A DNA stretch of 54,856 nt, from positions 1 to 54,856 of the forward strand of contig NZ_JAMZBC010000003.1 in assembly GCF_024158715.1 (NCBI RefSeq). The letters are read 5' to 3'. The stretch comes from Halomonas sp. 707D7 (lineage in GTDB: Bacteria; Pseudomonadota; Gammaproteobacteria; Pseudomonadales; Halomonadaceae). Both the position numbers and the translations under genes were made by a program. Position 1 is the first letter of the stretch; the number at the start of each line of letters is the position of its first letter. Positions 50,805-54,856 of the stretch are shown here, piece after piece. The notes beneath the pieces were generated by a model. It made no database searches, had not been told where the DNA came from, and worked only from the letters and a program-made list of their open reading frames with translations.

Positions 50805-53039
50805 ATGACAAGAAAAGCAGCGCTGGCACTTACCCTTTTCGCGCCGATACTCGGCGTTTCCACCGCCCAGGCGGACGATCCTTCGACCCTCACCTGGCAA
50901 GGCATCACCTTCGGTCAATCCACCGACTTGAACTTCGGCTCGACCATCCTGCCGGAGAAAGTCGGCACCAATGAAGTGACCCACGATGGCGAGCCCGTGT
51001 CACCCGGACCGCTGCTCGATCACGTGGTGATCGAGAGCCGTGGCGGCAAGCTGGCCAACTCCCACGAAGGCGGCACCTTCTACTACACCACCCTGCCGAC
51101 CGATCAAAACTTCGTGCTGACGGCAACGCTGACCCTGGAGCAGCTGGGCCCGGAAACCGGCGCCACGCCCAACCGCCAGGAAGGCGCCGGCATCATCGCC
51201 CGCGACGTGATCGGTGCCCCGCGTGCCGAACCGCAGCCGCAGGGCCATGAGGAATTTCCCGCTGCCTCCAACATGGTCATGAATCTGCTGCGCTCGCACA
51301 CTCGCGAAAACGACGGGTTGGCCAACGCCACGGCGGTCTACCGCGAAGGCATTCAGGACCCTTGGGGCAATCCTGGCAACCTCATGAGCCGCGAGGATTA
51401 CGTCGAGGCTTTGCCTTACGGTGAGGCGCAGACCTACCGCATGAGTCTCGAGCGCGGCGACGGGCACTTCGTCGTCACGCTCGACGATGGCGACGAGGTC
51501 CATCGTTACGAGCTCGACGACGCGCCGGCCAGCCTGGTCCAGGTGCAGGACCCGGACAACCAGTACGTCGGCTTCTTCGCCGCGCGCAACGCGCGCTTGA
51601 GCGTTGCCGATATCGATCTCGAACTCACGCCGGCGGACACCCACCCGGGCGACGCCTACCAGGCGCCGCAGACACCGCTGGTCTGGTCGATCGCCTCGCC
51701 GGAGCGCGCCAGTACGCCGAACTACACCTTCCAGGCCCTGGCCAACTACGCCGGCACTTTCAGCCTGAGCCAGAACGGCCAGCCCGTGGGCGAAGATCAA
51801 GACGTCGAGGCGGGCAGCCTCTTCAGCGCGGCGCTTGAGATCGACGAACCGACAGAGCTCGAGGTCACCTTCCAGCCCGACGAAGGCCCCGACAGCGAGC
51901 TGCAACGCCGCGCCCTCACCCTCGAGCCCGCACGCGTGGCCGACCCCATGAACCTGCACGTCTCACCAGAGGGTCGAGCCGGTGAAGCGGGCGATCAGGA
52001 AAACCCGCTGGACCTGGCCTCGGCGCTGGCGCTGGTCGCCCCCGGCGGCACCATCCACCTGGCCGGCGGCGAGTACGGCGCCATCGAGATCCCGCTCGAG
52101 GTCAGCGGCAGCCCCGGCGCACTCAAGCGCCTGACCGGGGAAGGCGCCGAGGTGCGCTTCACCGGCATGGTCTCGCACAACGCCCATTACTGGCAGCTCG
52201 ACCATCTCGAGGTCGCCGGCGAGCGGCTGATCGTTCACGGCAGCCACAACGTGTTCGAGCACATCGTGACCCACAGCGCGCCGGACACCGGCTTTCAGAT
52301 CACCTCCCCCGAGGATGTCGGCCGCGCCCTGTGGGCGAGCCACAACACGGTTCGCCATAGCGAAAGCTACAACAACCGGGACGCTTCGGGCATCAACGCC
52401 GACGGTTTCGCCGCCAAGATGCGCATCGGTGACGGCAACCGCTTCGAGCACTGCCTGTCGCACCACAACATCGACGACGGCTGGGATCTGTTCAACAAGG
52501 TCGAGGACGGCCCCAACGGCGCGGTCACCATCACTCACTCCATCGCCTTCAACAATGGTCAGACCCTCGACTCGGAGCGTACCGGCGGCAACATCGGCAA
52601 CGGCTTCAAGCTCGGCGGTGAAGGGCTGCCGGTGGATCACCATGTCGAGCGCAACCTCTCCTTCGACAACGGCATGGACGGCTTTACCGACAACTTCAAC
52701 GCCGGCGCCTTGACCATCGCCGACAACGTGGCCATCGACAACGACCGCTTCAACTTCATCGTTCGCCAGAGCCCTTACGGCGACCAGCTCGAGCCGGCGC
52801 ACCTCTCCGGCAACGTCTCGCTGCATCTGGAAAGCCCCAGCCAGTACAGCGATAGCGTTCACGGCACCATTGACGACGACAACGTGTTCATCGGTGATGA
52901 CGACAGCGGCTCGAACGCCGCACCTTACGACGAGGCGACCCTGGAGAAGATCCGGGCGCTGCTTCGCGAGTCTCCTGAAACCCTGGAAGAGCACCGTCGC
53001 CGGGCCCTGGCGCTGCAGCAGATCGTCTTCGCAGAGTGA
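50805..53039 (+). CDS. Pectate lyase, polysaccharide lyase family 9 (PelX-like exo-lyase)
   Basis: 744 residues. Signal peptide ends near residue 25 (LFAPILGVSTAQA). Residues about 26-370 form beta-rich N-terminal modules, and from about 390 a right-handed parallel beta-helix begins (NPLDLASALALVAPGGTIHLAGGEY). The PL9 catalytic region is clear: RFEHCLSHHNIDDGWDLFNKVEDG, holding the calcium-binding Asp pair, and GNGFKLGGEGLPVDHHVERN with the catalytic Lys. Length and layout match PelX of Dickeya, an exo-acting periplasmic lyase releasing unsaturated digalacturonate. ATG 50805 follows AAGG at 8 bases. The esterase gene follows. Confidence 0.9.
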   Translation: MTRKAALALTLFAPILGVSTAQADDPSTLTWQGITFGQSTDLNFGSTILPEKVGTNEVTHDGEPVSPGPLLDHVVIESRGGKLANSHEGGTFYYTTLPTDQNFVLTATLTLEQLGPETGATPNRQEGAGIIARDVIGAPRAEPQPQGHEEFPAASNMVMNLLRSHTRENDGLANATAVYREGIQDPWGNPGNLMSREDYVEALPYGEAQTYRMSLERGDGHFVVTLDDGDEVHRYELDDAPASLVQVQDPDNQYVGFFAARNARLSVADIDLELTPADTHPGDAYQAPQTPLVWSIASPERASTPNYTFQALANYAGTFSLSQNGQPVGEDQDVEAGSLFSAALEIDEPTELEVTFQPDEGPDSELQRRALTLEPARVADPMNLHVSPEGRAGEAGDQENPLDLASALALVAPGGTIHLAGGEYGAIEIPLEVSGSPGALKRLTGEGAEVRFTGMVSHNAHYWQLDHLEVAGERLIVHGSHNVFEHIVTHSAPDTGFQITSPEDVGRALWASHNTVRHSESYNNRDASGINADGFAAKMRIGDGNRFEHCLSHHNIDDGWDLFNKVEDGPNGAVTITHSIAFNNGQTLDSERTGGNIGNGFKLGGEGLPVDHHVERNLSFDNGMDGFTDNFNAGALTIADNVAIDNDRFNFIVRQSPYGDQLEPAHLSGNVSLHLESPSQYSDSVHGTIDDDNVFIGDDDSGSNAAPYDEATLEKIRALLRESPETLEEHRRRALALQQIVFAE

Positions 53040-53124
53040 ACGAGAAACGAGGCCGGAGGGCAGCGTCCGCCTGACGGCTTCGACAGCACGTCGATGGTCA
53101 TGTCTCAAGAACAAGAGCAACCCA

Positions 53125-54129
53125 ATGAACATGTCGAACCGTAACCCCCTTGCCCTGGCCGGCTGCGTGCTGGCCCTGACAAGCTGCCTGCAGGTCAATG
53201 TCGCCATGGCCGAGCCACTCTCGCAACACGCGGTCTACCCCTTGTGGGACGGGCCGCCCGAAGGTACGCCCGCCGAACTCTCACCCACGATCAGCGAACG
53301 CTCTCGAAGCCTTTTCGCCCCCGACCGGGCGCTGACCGGCATCAACGAGCCCAGCCTCACGGCCTGGGTGCCCGAGCACCCCAACGGCGCCGCGATCATT
53401 ATCGCGCCCGGCGGCTCCTATCGGCGCGTGGTGCTGGACAAGGAGGGCATCGAGATCGCCAGGGCGCTGGCGCCTCTGGGCGTGACCAGCTTCCTGCTGA
53501 CCTATCGCCTGCCGGGCGAAGGCCACGAGAATCGCGCCGATGCGCCGCTGGCCGACGCCCAGCGGGCGGTGCGCCTCGTGCGTCGCCAGGCCGCCGAGTG
53601 GAACCTCGACCCCGACCGAATCGGGTTTCTGGGCTTTTCCGCCGCCGGCCATCTCGGCGCGTCACTTGCCACCGGGTACGACCGCGCCGCCTACACGCTG
53701 GATGACGCCGAACAGGCGGTTTCCGCGCGCCCCGACTTCGTGGCGCTGGTCTACCCGGTCGTCACCATGCAGGACGAGGCGGTCCATGCGGGCTCCCGCG
53801 AGGCGCTTCTGGGCGAGGCGCCTTCCGCGGAGCAAAAGCAGGCCCAGTCGCCGGAGGAGCACGTCGACTCACGCACCCCCGAGACGTTCATCGTTCACGC
53901 CGACGACGACCCGTCGGTCTCTTCGATGAACGCCATCGCCTTCTACAGCGCCCTGCACCAGGCGGGAGTGAAGGCCGAGCTTCACGTCTACCGCGATGGC
54001 GGCCACGGCTTCGGCATCGCCGGCGCGGGTGACCTGCCGGTGGCGGGCTGGCCCGACCTGCTGGCGAGCTGGCTCGAGAGGATCGATGTGCTGCCCGCGG
54101 CGCGTTCTGAAAGCGAGGAGCTACGATGA
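53125..54129 (+). CDS. Exported alpha/beta hydrolase, pectin acetylesterase PaeX-like
   Basis: 334 residues. N-terminal export signal; LTSC inside it could act as a lipobox, otherwise cleavage is at AMA. Alpha/beta hydrolase of the BD-FAE/esterase-lipase type: IIIAPGGSYRRVV (HGG-like oxyanion loop), catalytic Ser in IGFLGFSAAGHLGASLA, Asp in FIVHADDDPSVSS and His in DGGHGFGIAG. It likely removes acetyl groups from pectic oligosaccharides so that the lyases can act, as PaeX does in Dickeya. It lies 86 bases after the PL9 gene and its stop overlaps the next start (ATGA). Confidence 0.82.
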   Translation: MNMSNRNPLALAGCVLALTSCLQVNVAMAEPLSQHAVYPLWDGPPEGTPAELSPTISERSRSLFAPDRALTGINEPSLTAWVPEHPNGAAIIIAPGGSYRRVVLDKEGIEIARALAPLGVTSFLLTYRLPGEGHENRADAPLADAQRAVRLVRRQAAEWNLDPDRIGFLGFSAAGHLGASLATGYDRAAYTLDDAEQAVSARPDFVALVYPVVTMQDEAVHAGSREALLGEAPSAEQKQAQSPEEHVDSRTPETFIVHADDDPSVSSMNAIAFYSALHQAGVKAELHVYRDGGHGFGIAGAGDLPVAGWPDLLASWLERIDVLPAARSESEELR

Positions 54130-54856
54130 AACGCTCGATGAAACGCTTGTCGATTCCCGCCCTGCTGCTCGTCGCCGCACAGGCGGCGCTGGCCGACCCG
54201 CAAGGCGTCACCGATGACAATCTGCCGCTCTTTTACCAGGCGCTCAAGGAGCGCATGAGCTTCCCGCTCGCCTATGAAGGCGGCGATCCCGCCGTCTGGC
54301 GCGAGCAGACGCTTCCCCAGGTACGCGCTAGCATCCTGCCCTACACCGCCTCACGCCCTTTTGAAGCCGAGCTCATCGACGAGGTCGACCGGGGAAGCTA
54401 CCTGGCGCGTCGCATCGCCTTCAACGTCAGCGACGAAAGCCGCGTGACGGCACTGCTGCTGGTGCCCAAGGGTGAAGGGCCGTTTCCGGCGGCGCTGATG
54501 CTTCACGATCACGGCTCGCGTTTCGATATCGGCAAGGAAAAATGGATCGCGCCCTGGTACGACGACCAGCGGCTGGAGTCGGCCAACGAATGGGCCGACC
54601 GGTTCTTCTCGGGCAGATTCCCGGGCGAGGAACTGGCCGAGCGCGGCTACGTCGTGCTGGCCACGGACGCGCTCGGCTGGGGGGATCGCGAAGGCAACGG
54701 CTACGAGGCGCAGCAGGCGCTGGCTGCCAACCTGTTCAACCTGGGCTCTTCGCTGGCGGGGCTGATCGCCCTCGAGGATACGCGCGCAGCGGCGTTTCTG
54801 GCAGAGCTTCCCGACACCGACCCGGGCAGGATAGCGGCGGTCGGCTTCTCGATGGG
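54126..54856 (+). CDS. Exported esterase/dienelactone hydrolase-type protein, partial
   Basis: N-terminal 243 residues, cut by the window end. A signal peptide (SIPALLLVAAQAALA) precedes the chain. The hydrolase features are PFPAALMLHDHG, which resembles the oxyanion region of acetyl-xylan/cinnamoyl esterases, a GYVVLATDALGWGDREG strand and the nucleophile motif VGFSMG just at the edge; the Asp and His of the triad lie beyond. The ATG overlaps the stop of the PaeX-like gene, so they are coupled. A second carbohydrate esterase acting on pectin or xylan substituents is likely; specificity is open. Confidence 0.8.
   Translation, partial: MKRSMKRLSIPALLLVAAQAALADPQGVTDDNLPLFYQALKERMSFPLAYEGGDPAVWREQTLPQVRASILPYTASRPFEAELIDEVDRGSYLARRIAFNVSDESRVTALLLVPKGEGPFPAALMLHDHGSRFDIGKEKWIAPWYDDQRLESANEWADRFFSGRFPGEELAERGYVVLATDALGWGDREGNGYEAQQALAANLFNLGSSLAGLIALEDTRAAAFLAELPDTDPGRIAAVGFSM

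Noticed and set aside
1-54856. CRISPR arrays, tRNA genes, insertion sequences or integrases
   Set aside because: No regularly spaced repeats, cloverleaf-like runs ending in CCA, transposase or recombinase reading frames were noticed on either strand by eye.

Overview
The window looks like chromosomal DNA of a GC-rich gammaproteobacterium, most likely a halophile of the Halomonadaceae (Halomonas or a relative). This is inferred from the overall gene content, the strongly acidic exported proteins and the high GC of most of the window; no rRNA or other taxonomic marker is present. No tRNA, rRNA, IS element, CRISPR array or phage gene was seen.

Layout. (1) 1-10.9 kb is ordinary high-GC backbone: the end of a luciferase-like monooxygenase, a GNAT acetyltransferase, a Cache-type diguanylate cyclase, a DUF1415 protein, a GntR regulator divergent from a two-gene (split) chromate transporter, an ABC exporter, then a signalling block made of a REC-EAL phosphodiesterase converging on a hybrid histidine kinase that follows a periplasmic, cysteine-free molybdopterin-oxidoreductase-fold protein (PruR-like). 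(2) 10.9-22.0 kb is visibly poorer in GC and reads as an acquired island: a decayed sugar isomerase/epimerase, then one long minus-strand operon for non-phosphorylative L-rhamnose catabolism (mutarotase, rhamnose dehydrogenase, lactonase, rhamnonate dehydratase, KDR aldolase, lactaldehyde dehydrogenase) with three transport genes (an NCS1 permease, a 63-aa two-helix membrane protein, a GntP permease), and a divergent LysR regulator. The dehydratase gene carries a single-base frameshift as sequenced. (3) 22-33.6 kb: aldo/keto reductase, MFS exporter, then assimilatory nitrate/nitrite reduction: nasA and a siroheme methyltransferase on the minus strand, and a FAD reductase, nirB and nirD on the plus strand behind a sigma-54-like promoter and a leader that looks like a textbook ANTAR antitermination element. 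(4) 33.7-38.3 kb: CDF transporter, APH-fold kinase, PQQ-type sugar dehydrogenase, imino-acid reductase. (5) 38.4-54.9 kb: a pectin/galacturonate utilisation locus: PL9 and PL2 pectate lyases, two esterases, a KdgM porin, a sodium:solute symporter, and the oxidative galacturonate route (uronate dehydrogenase, lactone isomerase, enolase-superfamily dehydratase, lactonase, KdgD, 2-oxoglutarate-semialdehyde dehydrogenase) with a FadR-type GntR regulator.

How the parts work together. The rhamnose island would turn L-rhamnose into pyruvate and L-lactate, and the pectin locus would turn (oligo)galacturonate into 2-oxoglutarate. Rhamnose and galacturonate are the two backbone sugars of rhamnogalacturonan, so the organism seems equipped for plant or algal cell-wall carbohydrate. 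Three intergenic regions of the pectin locus share a near-palindrome ACATA-n-TATGT, a candidate operator for a locus-specific regulator. The genes for using unsaturated galacturonate dimers inside the cell (Ogl/KduI/KduD/KdgK/KdgA) are not in the window.
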